A DNA stretch of 64,000 nt from positions 127,763,896-127,827,895 of the forward strand of contig NC_071391.1 in assembly GCF_022682495.2 (NCBI RefSeq), given 5' to 3'. The notes beneath the pieces were generated by a model, which saw only the letters and a list, made by a program, of their open reading frames with translations, did not search any database and was not told the DNA's origin. This stretch comes from Desmodus rotundus. Its lineage: Eukaryota > Chordata > Mammalia > Chiroptera > Phyllostomidae. Positions 46,859 to 59,628 of the stretch are shown here, one piece after another (the first letter of the stretch is position 1; every line of letters starts with the position of its first letter). Position numbers and translations under genes: made by a program.

Positions 46859-48256
46859 AAGAGAAAGTATAGCATGAGAAGAGACAAATTCAAGGCTAGA
46901 AATGTCAGGAATACTCTTGTTAATGTCTGAGTGGAGAACACACATGCCCTAGCATTAGACTGAAAAAAACCAAAACAAAACAAAACCCAAAGTCAGGACA
47001 ACCAGGAGCTGGAAATACAGAAAAAGGGGGAAAGAAGGGAGAAAAAAACAAAAGACAGAAGATAGAATTCATTTTTCTTATAGCAGAGGGGGGCAAGGCC
47101 TCTGGTGATTAAAAACTCTTTTTATCAAGTAGAATATGATTTTAAGTGAGGTCCTACCTTTGACTGCCTCCCCTGCTTTTCAACCTAGCCGTTTTAAAGG
47201 TTATTTCTAACACCTGAGAAAAAGCGTGGTAGAGTGTGGCAGGGTGGCAGAGCTAAATGATGAGAAAACGAATCCTCTGCCTGGATTGCTGGATGTTTTA
47301 ACCTACTTGACTCTTCCCACTCAATCTCTCCCCATTACCTCCCACCAATCTCTATATCTCTGTCTTTTCAGAGTTTGTTTTGTGTTGCTTGCTTTTATTT
47401 TTTTAATGCGCTTCTCCAAAAATTCTCTGTAATACCTGTAAAGTTCACATGTAAAGTTTATCACAACACAAAATTAACAACGAAGAAAACTTGCAAAACC
47501 TCATGAGGCTAACCTTCAAAAAATCCATATTCTATATATGTAGACATTATTATTAACTTGTTTTTAATGTCCTTTAAAGCAATATCTGACATTTAAACTC
47601 ATTCTTCATGTCACTTGGGACTCTTGTGTGTTAAAAATTTGAGCTCTTGCCTGAGGCGTTTTCGTCTCAACATACCCAGACACTTCACTCTGCCCTGAAG
47701 AGCTTAGCCCAACCCCTGGTGCTGGGGTGGTTTGTGTGTACAAGCACAGAACGCATGAGGAACGTTAGATTGAGACGGCTCATTGAGAAGTCCGACATCA
47801 GTCTTTCTAAAGGTCCTGTGTTAATCTTGGCACTTCAGTTTTCCAGGTAGTATTGGATTTTTATTCCCCCCACCCTACTTTCCCAGCTAAAATTTAGTGC
47901 AAATTTTAGCTAAGGCCTTCTATATCCCTGAAGATCAAAGTGAGCTAATTTTTATACTAGATCTACAGTGAACAATAGACCAAAGTTATTCCCATGGTAG
48001 TTTAAAGATCCCTTATACTTATTTTCCCTTAGTTACATCCATTTCCAGTTTCTACATCCTTTTTTCCTGTCTTGGTTTCACCTTGCCTTGACCCAAATTT
48101 GACACTTATTTTTTTTTTACTGAATTTGATCCATTCAGCCCTTTACTGAATTTGATTTAAAAATCTACTCATACCTATACCTCAAGAGAATAATGATTTT
48201 GCTGAAGATTAATGAAGTTTAGGAATAGGAAGGATTTTTAACTGAGTTCTATGTTT
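46859..48256. other. Unassigned interval
   Basis: About 1.4 kb. A/G-rich run at 46970-47060. No gene or repeat recognised. Confidence 0.4.
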
Positions 48257-48270
48257 TGTTCCCCTTCTTT

Positions 48271-48484
48271 CTTTCTTTTATTATTTAAGATTTTTATTTA
48301 TTTATTTTTAGAGAGAGGGAAAGGGAGTAAGAGAGGGAGAGAAATACCAATGTGTGGTTGCTTCTCACGTGATCCGATGGGGGACCTGGCCTGCAATCCA
48401 GGCATGTGCCCTGACTGGGAATTGAACCAGTGCCCTTTGGTTCGCAGGCTTGCACTCAATCCACTGAGCCACACCAGCCACAGC
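48271..48484 (-). mobile_element. VES-type SINE, antisense
   Basis: Antisense VES with a T-rich tail (48271-48308), 'gagagagggaaagggagtaa', 'gcaatccaggcatgtgccct', 'gggaattgaaccagtgccct' and 'ccactgagccacaccagcca'. TSD tgttcccctt at 48257-48266 and 48485-48494, extendable to 14 bp with one mismatch. Confidence 0.94.
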
Positions 48485-48494
48485 TGTTCCCCTT

Positions 48495-49244
48495 TTTTGT
48501 TACCTACCTCCTCCTTTCAACTTATTTTTATTTTCTCTTCTCTCTCTCTTTTTTCTTTTGCCTCAGGTAGAATTGGATTCACTTGTTTCACTAAAATGTT
48601 GGCCATCATTGATGCCTTTAGTCAGTGTCTGAGCTTTTTGCCTAAGAATATCTGTCAGTGCTGGCCTTTCAAGAAAAGGCAGGAGACTTCCTAAAGAGAT
48701 ACTTTTATGAATAAAATTATCTCCATTTCATCACAATTGGGAAATGTGCTTCTAGGCTTTTCTAACACAGCAGGACCCTCTGGTGTCTATAAGTTGCCTT
48801 CCAAATGGACACCCTTTGACTTGTTTGCCTTGCCTGAGTAGGAAGTTGCTGTAGACTTGGCCAATTTAGTCTGCTAATGGCATAACATCCTGCTTGTGCT
48901 ATTTGGGGAAGTCACCTTGCCTCAGACCCTCATTTGGTCACTTATCCCTGAGCATCCCTCTCTGAAATAGTTCACTCTTGTTCTCTACTCCATGTTCTGA
49001 CACCTGAAATTTGCCTGAATTTATGAATCTGCTGGGATTTCCAGACTTCACTTTTCCAAGTTTCATTTATCTATTGTTTCTTGAGTCCAAGTTCTGCTAC
49101 CATGTGAGCTTTTGATAAATATTTATAAACAGTGATGGATGTACTGCTCTCCCTGCTTTAGAAATCCATGGACTGGTTACTGCAGAGTGTGGTTGTTCTA
49201 GGCTATTTATTCTGCTATGCTAAGATGGAATCCTGCAGTACATT
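48495..49244. other. Unassigned interval
   Basis: No gene or repeat recognised in about 750 bp. Confidence 0.4.
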
Positions 49245-52150
49245 GAATTTTTTAAATTGTTACTTTATAATTATAGTTGATATACAATATTGTATTAGTT
49301 TAAGGTATACAACATAGTGATTAGGCATTTACAAAGTTATGGACATGCCCAGTGCCTGATGCCAAACATAGTAATTACAATTTTATTACCTACATTCCTA
49401 TGCTGGATTTAACATCCCAGTGACTGCTAGAAATCTGTATGTCTTAATCCCTTTCATCTTTTTCACCTAGCTGGTGACCATCAATGTGTTTTCTGTATCT
49501 GTGAGTTTGTTTCTGTTTTATTTGTTTGCTTTTTTAATTGCACATGTGAATGTGATCATATGGTACTTGTCTTTGTCTGATATTTCACTTAGCATAATAC
49601 ACTCTCTGTCCATCCATGTTGTCGAAATGGCAAGATTTCCTTCCTTTTATGGCTCAGTAACATTACATTGTGTATATTCTCTAACCATTCATCTATTGGT
49701 GTATGCTAAGGTTGCTTCCATATCTTGGTTATTGTAGATAATGCTTCAGTGTACATAGGGATACATATATATATATATATATATTTTTTAATTAGTCCTT
49801 TGGATTTCTTCAGGTAAAAACCCAGATATGTAATTTCTGGGTCATACAGTAGATCTATTTTTAATTTTTAGGGAACTTCCATACTGTTTTTCATGATGGC
49901 TGCACCAGTTTGCAATCTCACCGACTGTGCACAAAGATTTCCTTTTGTGCACATTTGTCAACACTTGTTATTTGTTGATTTATTGATGATAGGCATCCTG
50001 ACAGGTTTGAAGTAATATCTCATTGTGGTTTTAATTTGCATTTTCCAAATGATTCATGATATTGAGCATCTTTTCATATATCTTTTGGCCATCTGTATGT
50101 TCTTTCCAAGAAAATGTCTATTCAGGTCAATTGCCCATTTTTAATAGTATTATTTATTTTTTTGGTGTGAACTTGTATGAGTTCCTTATATATTTTAGGA
50201 TATTAACTGCTTATCATTGGCAAATATCTTCTCCCATCTAGTAGGTTGTCTTTATATTCTGTTGATATTTTGCTATACTGCACAAAGGTTTTTAGTTGGA
50301 AAAGGGCCATTTGTTTGTATTTTCTTTTGTTTCTCTGGCTTGAGGAGACAAACCCAATATGTGTGTGTGTGTGCGTATAGCTAAGGATGATGGCAAAGAA
50401 TTTGCTGCCTATATTTTTTTCTGGGTCTTACATTTAAGTCTTTAATCCATTTGGATATTATTCTTGTATATTGTATAAGAAAGTTATTGTTTTATTTCTT
50501 TGCATGTATCTCTTTAGTATTCGCAACACAATTTATTGAAGAGACAATATTAAACTCCTTGTATAGTTTTGCTTCCTTTGTCATAGACTAATTGACTATA
50601 TAAGTTTGAGTTGATATTCTGGCTCTCTGTATGTCTCCTTGATGTATGTGTCTGTGTTTATGTCATTATTATGCTGTTTTGATTATTATAAGCCTTATAG
50701 TATAATTTGATATCAGGTAGTATGATACTTCCAACTTTGTATTCTTTCTCAAGATTGCTTTGGCTACTTAGGTTATTTGTGATTCCATATAAAATTTAAG
50801 ATTATTTGTTGTAGTTATATAAAAAAATGCTTTTTGGATTTTGACAGAGATTGCATTGAATTTATAGATTGATTTGGGTAGCATTGACATTTTAACAATG
50901 TTTATTCTTCCTACCTATGAACATGGTATAGCCTTTCATTTATTTATATCTTCAAGTTTCTCTTCCATGTCTTATAGTTTTCCAAGTACAGATATTCTAC
51001 TTCCTTGGTTAAATTCATTTCTAGGAATTTTATTTGTTTTGAAACAATTGTAAATGAAATTGTTTTCTTAATTTCTCTTCCTCCGAGTTTACTATTGGTA
51101 TATAAAAATGCAACTGAATTTGAATATCAATTTTGTATGTTGCTATAGTCCTGATACATGTTTTTAGTTCTCATAGTTTATTGTTGGAATCTTCAGGATT
51201 CTCTATGTGTAGTTTCATGTCCTCTGTGAATGATAGTTTCCTTCTGTCTTTCCAATTTGGATGCCTTTTATTTCTTTTTCTTGTATGATTACTATGGCTA
51301 GGAATTCCAATACTATGTTCAATAAAAGTGGAGAAAGTGGATAGCTTTGTCTTGTTTCTTATCTTAAAGAAAAAGCTTTCAGATATATACCATTGGGTAT
51401 GATGTTAGCTGCGGGTTTATCATATATGATCTTTATTATGGTGAGGTATGTTCCCTCTGTCCCTACTTTGCTGAGAGAATTTATCATAAATCCATGTTGG
51501 ATTTTGTCAAATGCTGTTCTGCATCTATTGATGTGATCATATGATTTTTATTCTTCATTTTGTTTATGTGGTGTATCATTTCAATTGATTTGAGGATATT
51601 GAACCAAACTTACATCTGAGAAATAAATCTCACTTGTTCATGCTGTATGGTCTTTTTAAAATATTGTTGAATTCAGTTTTCTAGTATTATGGTCAGGATT
51701 TTTTATCTATGTTCATCAGTGATATTAGCCAGTAATACTTTTTTTATTGTAGTATCTTAGTCTGGTTTTGTTACTGGCTGATTCAGGCCTTGTAAAATGA
51801 TTTTGGGAACTTTTTTCCTCTTCAGTTTTTTAGGCTGGTTTGAGAAGGATAGGTATTACTTTTTCTTTGCATGCTTGGTAAAATTCACCTCTGAAGCTAT
51901 TTTTTTTTTCAGAATTTTTGTATGTTGAAAGTTTTTTGATTACTGAATTGATTTTGTTGTTTGTCATCAGTGTTTTCAGAATTTCTGTTTCTTCTTGATT
52001 CAATCTTGGATGATTGTACCTGGAGGAATTTATCCATTTCTTCCAAGTTGTCCGATTTGTTGGCATATAATTGTTCATAGTATTTTTCTTATATTCCTTT
52101 GTATTTCTGTGATTTCAGTTGTCACTTCTTTTTCATTTCTAATTTTATTT

Positions 52151-53697
52151 TGTTTAAAACATATTTTATTTAGGCTACTACAGTTGTCCTTCTTTCCCCC
52201 TCTTCATCCCCATACGCCCAGCCAGCACCCCATTTCCATAATCAGTCTCCTCACCATTGTCCATGTCCATGGGTTCTTTTAATGTGTTCTTTGACTAATC
52301 CCTGCACCTTCTTTCAATTAGTCCCCACTTCACCCCTCCCCACTGTAAGTCTCTTCCATGATTCTATGCCTCTGGCTTTGTTTTGCTCATTAGTTAATTT
52401 TGTTCATTAGATTCCTCTTAGAAGTGAAAACATATGGTATTTGTCTTTTACCAAAAATTTATATGGAACCAAAAATGACCCTGAATAGCCTCAGAAATCT
52501 TGAGAAAGGGAGTCAGAAAACAAAGAAGAACAAGTTGGAGAGATCACATTACCTGATATCAAACTATATTACAAAGCCACTATTATCAAAACAGCCTGGT
52601 ACCGGCATGAGAATAGACACAGATCAATGGAGCAGAACAGAGAGCCAAGAAATAAACTCAGGACTTTAGGGTCAATTAATATTTGACAAAGGAGTCAAGA
52701 GCATATGATAGACTAAACACAGTCTCTTCAATAAACGGGGTTGGGAGAATGGGGCCGGTACATACAAAATAATGAAAGTAGACCACCATCTTATGCTGTA
52801 CACCAGAAAAACCTCAAAATGGATAAAAGACTTAAATATAAGTTGTGATGCCATAAAAATCCTAGGGGAAAACACAGGCAGTAAAATTTTGTTATCTCAC
52901 ATAGCAGTATTTTTGCTGATGTATCTCCTAGGGCAAATGGGACAACATCAAATTAAAAACCTTCTGCACAGCTAAAGAAACCATCATCAAAATGAAAAGG
53001 GAACCTACTGTGTGGGAGAACATACTTGACATTGATACACTGGATGAGGGTTTATTCTCCAAAACATATAAAGAACTCATATTGCTCAACACCAGAAAGA
53101 CAAACAATCCAATTAAAAAATGGGCAAAGGACTTGAATAGACACTTCTCCAAGGAGGACATACAGAGGGCCCAGAGACATATGAAAGGATGCTCAGCATC
53201 ACTAGCCCTCAGAGAGATGCAAATTAAAACCACAATAAGATATCAATTCACATCTGTCAGAATGACTATCATTAATAAATCAACAAACAACAAGTGCTGG
53301 CGAGGATGTGGAGAAAAGGGAACCCCAGTGCACTGCTTGTGGGAATGCAGATGGCTGCAGGCACTGTGAAGAACAGTATGCAAGTTACTCAAAAAGCTAA
53401 AAACGGAACTGCCTTTTACCTAGCAATTCCACTTCTAGGAATATGCCGGTAGGATCCCAAAACACTGATTCAAAAGAATTTATGCACCACTGTGTTTATA
53501 GCAGCACTATTTACAGTAGCCAAGATTTGGAAACAGCCTAAGTGCCCATCAGTAGATGAGAATATAAAAATACTAGTACATTTACACAGTGGAATACTAC
53601 GCAGCAGAAAGGAAGAAGGAATTACCTTTTGTGACAGCATGGATGGAACTGGAGACTATTATGCTAAGTGAAATAAGCCAGTTGGTGAAAGACAAAT
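52151..53697 (-). mobile_element. 1.5-kb 5'-inverted (twin-primed) L1 nested in old L1
   Basis: Inserted in the old L1 with a 16-bp TSD, atttctRattttattt, at 52135-52150 and 53698-53713 (one mismatch). Left part (52151-52451): antisense L1 3' UTR up to 'ggtatttgtcttttacc'. Right part (52452-53697): sense ORF2 C-terminal third, with readable frames at 52992-53369 containing [20 protein letters not shown] and the Cys-rich [14 protein letters not shown]. Both parts end in the same short L1 text (gaaagacaaata), so they overlap slightly at the inversion point. Inversion plus TSD is the twin-priming signature. Confidence 0.9.
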
Positions 53698-54964
53698 ATT
53701 TCTGATTTTATTTATATGGGTCCTTGCTTTTTTTTTTCTTAATAAATATGTCTAATTTTGCTTATCTTTTTGAAGAACCAGCTCTTGTTTTCATAGATGT
53801 TTTCTATTGCATTTTTAGACTCTCTTTGACATTTTTGCTCTGATCTTTATTATTTCATTCCTTCTACTCATTCTGGGCTTTGTTTCTTCACTTTTTTCTA
53901 GTTTGTTTAGGTGTAAGTTTAGATCATTTATTTGAGATTTTTCCTGATGTCGAGGTAGAATTTCTCTCTTAGGACTGCATTGGCTATGTCCCATAGAATT
54001 TGGATCATTCTGTTTTTATATTCACTTGTCTCAAGGTATCTTGACTTTTTTCCCTAATCTAATTTTAACCCATTTATTTGTTTAGTAGCTTGTTATGTAA
54101 CCTTTGTGTGTTTCTGTGTTTTTCAGTTTTCTTCTTGCAGTTGATTTCTAGGTTGATACAGTTGTGGTTGGAGAAAGAGCTTGATATGATTTAAATTTTA
54201 TTGAATTTATTGAGACATTTGTTTTGGCCTAACGTGGTTGATTCTGGAAAATGTTGCATGTATATGTGAAAAGAATGTATAATCTGCTGTTGTTGGGTGA
54301 AGTGCTCTAAAAATATCAATTAAGTCCAAATACTGTAATGTTTCTTTTAAGGCCATTGTTTCCTTGTTTATATTATGTCTGGATAATTATTCTCTGATGT
54401 CAATGATATGTTAATGTTTCCTACTATTGTTGTTTTACTATCCATCTCTTTTTTTGTTTCCATTGATATTTGCTTTATATACCTAGGTGTTCTTACTTTG
54501 ATGTGTAGATGTTTTAGAATTATATCCTTTTGTTGGATTGATCTCTACATCATTGTAAAATGTTCTTTGTCTCTTGTTAGAACCTTTGTTTTAAAGTCTC
54601 TTTTGTCTGATATAAGTACTACCCTAGGTTTTTGTTTTTCTAATTTCCATTTGTATGAAATGTATTTTTCCATTCCTTTACTTTGTGTGTGTCTTTTGAC
54701 CTGAAATGAGTCTCTGGTAAGCAACATAGAGATGAGTCATTTTTAAAAATCTATTCTGCCACCCTGTTTTTTGATTGGATATTTTAGTCCATTTATGTTG
54801 AAAGTAATTATTAATAGATAGGTGCTTATTTCCATATGCTAATTGTTTTTTTGTTGTTGTTGTTTTCATTGTTCTTCTCCGTTCCTTCCTTCTTCTCTTG
54901 ATCTCTTCCCTTTTGATATGTTGGATTTCTTTACTGGTTTGACTGGATTCCTTTATCTTTTTTT

Positions 54965-54992
54965 GTGTGTGTGTATATATATATATATATAT
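54965..54992. repeat. GT/TA microsatellite
   Basis: gtgtgtgtgta followed by a (TA)n run inside the old L1. Confidence 0.9.
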
Positions 54993-55370
54993 TTGTGTTT
55001 TCTTGTTTATGATTACCATGAATTTTATATCTATATATTCATATATATCTACAGCAGTCTATTTCAAGCTAATAGACATTTAGGTTAATTGAATTCTACC
55101 AGCACTGCATTTGTACTCTCCCCTTTTAATTTTTTGATGTCATTTTTAAATTTTTGCTTGTATATCCCTTTATTATTTATTAAAATTTTAATTAATTTTT
55201 CTACTACTGTAGTTTAACTTTCATTTTAGCTTTTCATGTAGTTGATTCACTGTGATTATTTTATATTTTATATGCCTTTACCAGTGAGAAGTTTTTTTGC
55301 CTCACTAATGCCATCTGTTCTCCTTCTGGGGCAGCCTGCCATGCATGCACAGCCATGCTTTGCTATTTCT

Positions 55371-55777
55371 GCACTCTGTCCAGGTGGGGCCTCCCTGTGC
55401 ACAAGCACAGCAACACCTCACCCAATCTGCATGCGGCAGCCCTGTGTGTAGATGCCACAAAGTTTGGGTAGCTCTGTACTTGCTTCAGGTGGGCAGTCGC
55501 ACATGTGCATGCAGCAGGGCCTTGCTGTCTCTGCACTTTCTCTGGATCGAGTGGTTGTGCTGGTAGGTACCACAGTGTTTTGCTAGCTCCACACTCTCTC
55601 CAGGAAGTACAGCCTTATGTGGACACTCAGCAGCACCCCACTACCTCTGCACTATTTTTTTTTTGGACACTGTAGGCAAATTCTGTTGCATTTTGCAAGC
55701 TCCACACTCTCTTCAGGTGGGGTAGCCCACCTGTCACATAGCCCAGTGGGTGCCTGAAGCAGCCCTCTGCTGTACCT
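55371..55777. repeat. Imperfect tandem repeats of about 57 bp in the L1 5' region
   Basis: Units start with a gcact/acact-ctctccagg anchor at 55371, (55429), 55476, 55533, 55591, 55649 and 55704, giving unit lengths of 58, 47, 57, 58, 58, 55 and 74 bp. Shared pieces include 'ctccaggtgggg', 'tgtgcac' and 'agcagcacc'. The array lies in the sense-upstream region of an old antisense L1. Confidence 0.7.
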
Positions 55778-56175
55778 GCTGGATCCATCACCAGGTGGAG
55801 GGGCCCCTTATATGCATGCACTGGTGCCCTCCTGTTTGTTCTGGGTGTAGCTCTAGGAGGGGTGGCCGGGGATGCATTCCAGTACCCTGCAGGTCAGCCA
55901 GAGAAACTAGATTCAGCTCATGTGCACTGCTTGTGTGCATGGGAAATGGTGCTCACTGGTTCTTCCAGTCCTGCGCTGTTTCCTTAGCTCCTGGAGAGTT
56001 CTCAGTTTCCTGGTCTTCTCTGTGCAGCCTTTCTTGCTTATTGTGCAGAAGCTGTTCAATTAGCTCACAGTTGTCTCTCAGGGGGAATGTCTCTAAATAT
56101 AGGTGTATATTTGATGTGTCCTGTCCAGGGAGGAATCTCAGCGTCCACCTATGCTGGTCCATCTTGGACCTGCCT

Positions 56176-57574
56176 CCCGGGCTATACCAAATTTATGGAA
56201 TAAACATCTCAGCAGCACCTCCACATTCCTGACTTAGTGATAGTTTTTTATAGGTACCTTAAAGTAATGATTTGGTTGAAATACTGTGGGCACAGTTGTA
56301 AAAAGAGATGGTTCTGGTAAAGCTTGAGAAGCTGAGAAAGATAAGGATGTGTTGAATATGAACTCACATAAATTTGACTTCCACTATGGGTGATGCAGGT
56401 AAAATTTAATCTGAAATCTAGGTTATAACTCAAGGTTCTTCATTATGTCAGTCCTGTCACAGCTGATAGTCAGTGATTAATACAAGAATTGGATGTGCTA
56501 ATTATCATGTAAAATAAAGAAACCCTAATTCTCTCACATCCTGGAAATGCCACTTCCCAAAGATGGAAAGCACTAAAATCATAAGCTGGAATCACTACAA
56601 ATGCCCAATAATGTCATGGTTTCAAATTGGTGGTTCCTATAGTTAGGCGCATGTTCATTTCATTAGATTATATGACAGACATTATGGAGAAATATTTTGA
56701 TTTTTCATTATAAAGAGTAGCCTAATGCAAAGTTACACACTTATACTGAATCAGGAGAAGATGAGCAAAATAAATAAGATTCTCTAACATGCCTATTGCT
56801 CAAAATCTGATCATGTTTTCCTTACAGAGACAAGGTCTAAGATGTTCTTTATCTCTATTACATTCATTACCCAGAGAAACTGGGAGAGCAATTGATACCA
56901 TATGTAGGAACAGTAGAGACATTTTGAAGGAAAGTGGGGATACTGAAAGACTACTTCTAGTATCTTTTATTCCTCAGAGGGATTGTAAGTATGTTAAACA
57001 TACTGCTAAGTTTTCAAGGACCATAGACCACATATAAAACAAAATGCATAGGTATTGATGTACCAAGGAAAACATAAACACCTAGAAACAATATAAACAA
57101 GATGAGTTGTGACAATGTAAAGAAACAAATATATATAAGTATGAAGTGTTTCATTGAAAGTTAGTTTCATGAATTCTTTTCATTTTTATAAAACTTGGAT
57201 ATTTTACTAGATTCGGTGGCATTTTAGGTACTGGCAATTTTGAACTCAGTAACATTTTGAGATAAATGAAGATTTCCAAAAAGAAACACATGAAAGATTT
57301 AGAGATAAAATCTGATAAACGATATATTATTTAAAATGAGAAGAGATTTATATAGCTGATCTAGCATAGATAGTTCAATTCCAAATAAGGAATTGAATCA
57401 AATATTTCATAGTAGGTCTCATCTAGAATTAAACAAAATCCCTAGATGAGAAGAAAAATTGACAAAGGATTTGAAACTATTGTCTAATAATTGAAAAAAA
57501 AATACTAAACAGAAATATTCCTAAACTTGTTTTAGTGGTTGTGCCAGAATGAAAAGACAATAAATGTAAATGTA
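56176..57574. other. Unassigned interval
   Basis: About 1.4 kb without recognised gene or repeat. The frame 56789-57037 shows no family. Confidence 0.4.
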
Positions 57575-57710
57575 GAAGACTTGAGCTCTGGGACTGGCTT
57601 CGCCTGACTCTGCAAATCAGCCTCTGTGAGCCCCAACTATGTCTTTAGGAAATGAGTGACAATAATTTCCCTGGCAACTTTAAGGGATTTTTTTTTACCA
57701 GTGTCAAATA
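57575..57710 (+). repeat. MIR SINE, weak
   Basis: 'gaagacttgagctctgggac', 'gactctgcaaatcagcctct' and 'gaaatgagtgacaataattt' loosely follow MIR sense order. Confidence 0.4.
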
Positions 57711-57844
57711 TATTGAAGTAATTGGTTTCAAATTCATTAGTCTGTGATGACTTCTAAAAATGTGAAGTATCATTGAGAAAATAGCTATACTTTTTAAATT
57801 TATACACTTATTTTTTCAACTAGGGCTGAATTTCTACTATTTCT

Positions 57845-57985
57845 TGCTTTTTTATTGTTGTTCAATTATAGTTGTCCCAACTTTTCCCTCTTTACTCTCC
57901 CCTGCCCCACCTACCCCCCAGTCAATCCCTACCCTTTTGTCTATTACCATGGGCCCTTCATATATGTTCTTTACAAAGACCATAT
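57845..57985 (-). mobile_element. L1 3' UTR fragment, antisense
   Basis: 'ttttattgttgttcaattat', 'agttgtcccaacttttccct' and 'accatgggcccttcatatat' are the antisense 3' end of a bat L1, extremely 5'-truncated (about 140 bp). The TSD is not clear. Confidence 0.8.
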
Positions 57986-59615
57986 ATTTAATATTTTTAT
58001 GAATTAAGTTTTGTAGAGAGAATTCAATTTTAAATGTATTAGAAGGATATGGTATATAAAGGCATCTTATGGAAAATCATTTTGTGAAACTAATAACTAT
58101 CTAGAGTTTCATATACTAGATTCTTTCAAAGTCAAATATATTGAAAGGTCCAGAATATGGAACATTTCACACCATAATAGCAAGAAAAAAATTGTTTTAA
58201 GAATTTTGTCTTAAAAAATAAGAATCTTTTCTACTTTTTTGATGACTCACATTTTGTTCAAGTCAAATTTATTCGATTTAGGTTTTATCATTTTTTTGTG
58301 AATAATAAGCTATTTAGGGTATTACACAGGAATAAAGTTAAAGATAGTGAGAAATACCAACCTAATAAAACCCTTTACCCATAATTATTTCATCTGTTTT
58401 ATTTGCTGATACTTATTTCAGGAAGCTGATATGGTGTGTACCTCGTGTTTCTCATAGAGTTCAGTAGGTTCAAAGAAGTAGGTATTTAATGCATTTTAAT
58501 TTGAGCACCCTCAGTGATTAAATTGTTAGTGTCAAATTGTATAATCATGCGACAATCCATTTTATTTCTCTAGCTAAGAGTTCATTCTGCCCCTAAATAG
58601 TTTTCTATATTTTATTCTTTATAAACATGTAATTGTAGAAAACTTTAATTTTTGACATTTTTCAATACATGAAACAAATCTGAAAAGCAGAATCTCACTT
58701 TTTTCCCGTGGCATTCTTTGCACCTGTGCTTACAACTGGTGGTGTTGAGACCATCCTGTGAGGTAGTTCTCTGGTCCTCGCATCCTCAGCTCAGCTTTTA
58801 GATTCCTCACGCATTTCTTAGTTACCAGTTGGAAGTTCAGATGTCATCTATAAATGTCCACATAAATAACTTATTTCATAGACTAGGTATCTTCTAATGT
58901 GCATTGTCCCAGTGTAAACAAATGCCTATACTTTGCAGAAATCTGTCTGAATGCAAAATGAGCATTCATACCCACTCCCCACAATTAAAATTAAAAAATG
59001 TTCAGGAAACTCAAGTTGTGCTGTTTCATGGAAATTGAACTATGACATACAACACTATTTCTACACAATTTGTATGACCTAGCAAAAATCACCAAAAACT
59101 TTGGGTCAGGTAATTTTGATTTTAATCAAGCTAAATTAAATCAGCTTGGTTTCTGCACAGATTATCATAGGTTTGGATGATTTACAGAAGTGAACATTTT
59201 CACTCTCTTCCCAAGAAAATACTCCTCTATGTATATCTGCCACGTTTTATAACTATTGTTAGAAGTTAGCAACCCCTGGTGCCCAATCATTGGGCCCTGG
59301 AGGTCTATGCTTCACAGATCGAGTCCTTAATCTGTTTACTAATAAATGTTATAAAGTCACCATCTTTGAAAATTTGTGCATTTTTAAGATAAGCTAAATT
59401 ATATAGCCTTTAACTTAGACATTAAAAGAATGTGGATTGTTCCCTCATTACATTTAAAAGTCATGAGTTAATATTAAGAAAGAAATAATGTATCTAGATT
59501 GAAGTGGTACAAACGGTTTAAGCAATCATGTTCAAATCTTGTGCTATGGAAGAAGAAAATAAGTACAAAATCATGCTTTTCTGTCAGAAGATTATTTTCA
59601 AAGTCCACAATTTTA
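57986..59615. other. Unassigned AT-rich interval
   Basis: About 1.6 kb with no supported feature. Confidence 0.4.
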
Positions 59616-59628
59616 AAAAAGTTGTCAA

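Larger units (their letters stand above)
49245..56175 (-). mobile_element. Old L1, antisense, ORF1 apparently missing, split by a younger L1
   Basis: An older L1 subfamily: 3' UTR at 49245-49560, ORF2 relic from about 49560 to 54835 (interrupted at 52151-53697), then only about 480 bp of inter-ORF-like text before a GC-rich 5' region with tandem repeats (55310-56175). No ORF1-like block was found, so an internal deletion is likely. The sense 5' end near 56165 carries CCAAGATGG (plus strand ccatcttgg, 56159-56167), the YY1-type start. Net length without the insertion is about 5.4 kb. All frames are broken. Confidence 0.8.

Noticed and set aside
55371..55777. CRISPR-like array
   Set aside because: Repeats are imperfect and directly adjoining with no constant-repeat/variable-spacer pattern, and the context is a mammalian L1.
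55750..56232. 160-codon Cys-rich frame
   Set aside because: Antisense of the GC-rich 5' region of an old L1; the Cys and Ser content reflects composition, with no signal or domain.
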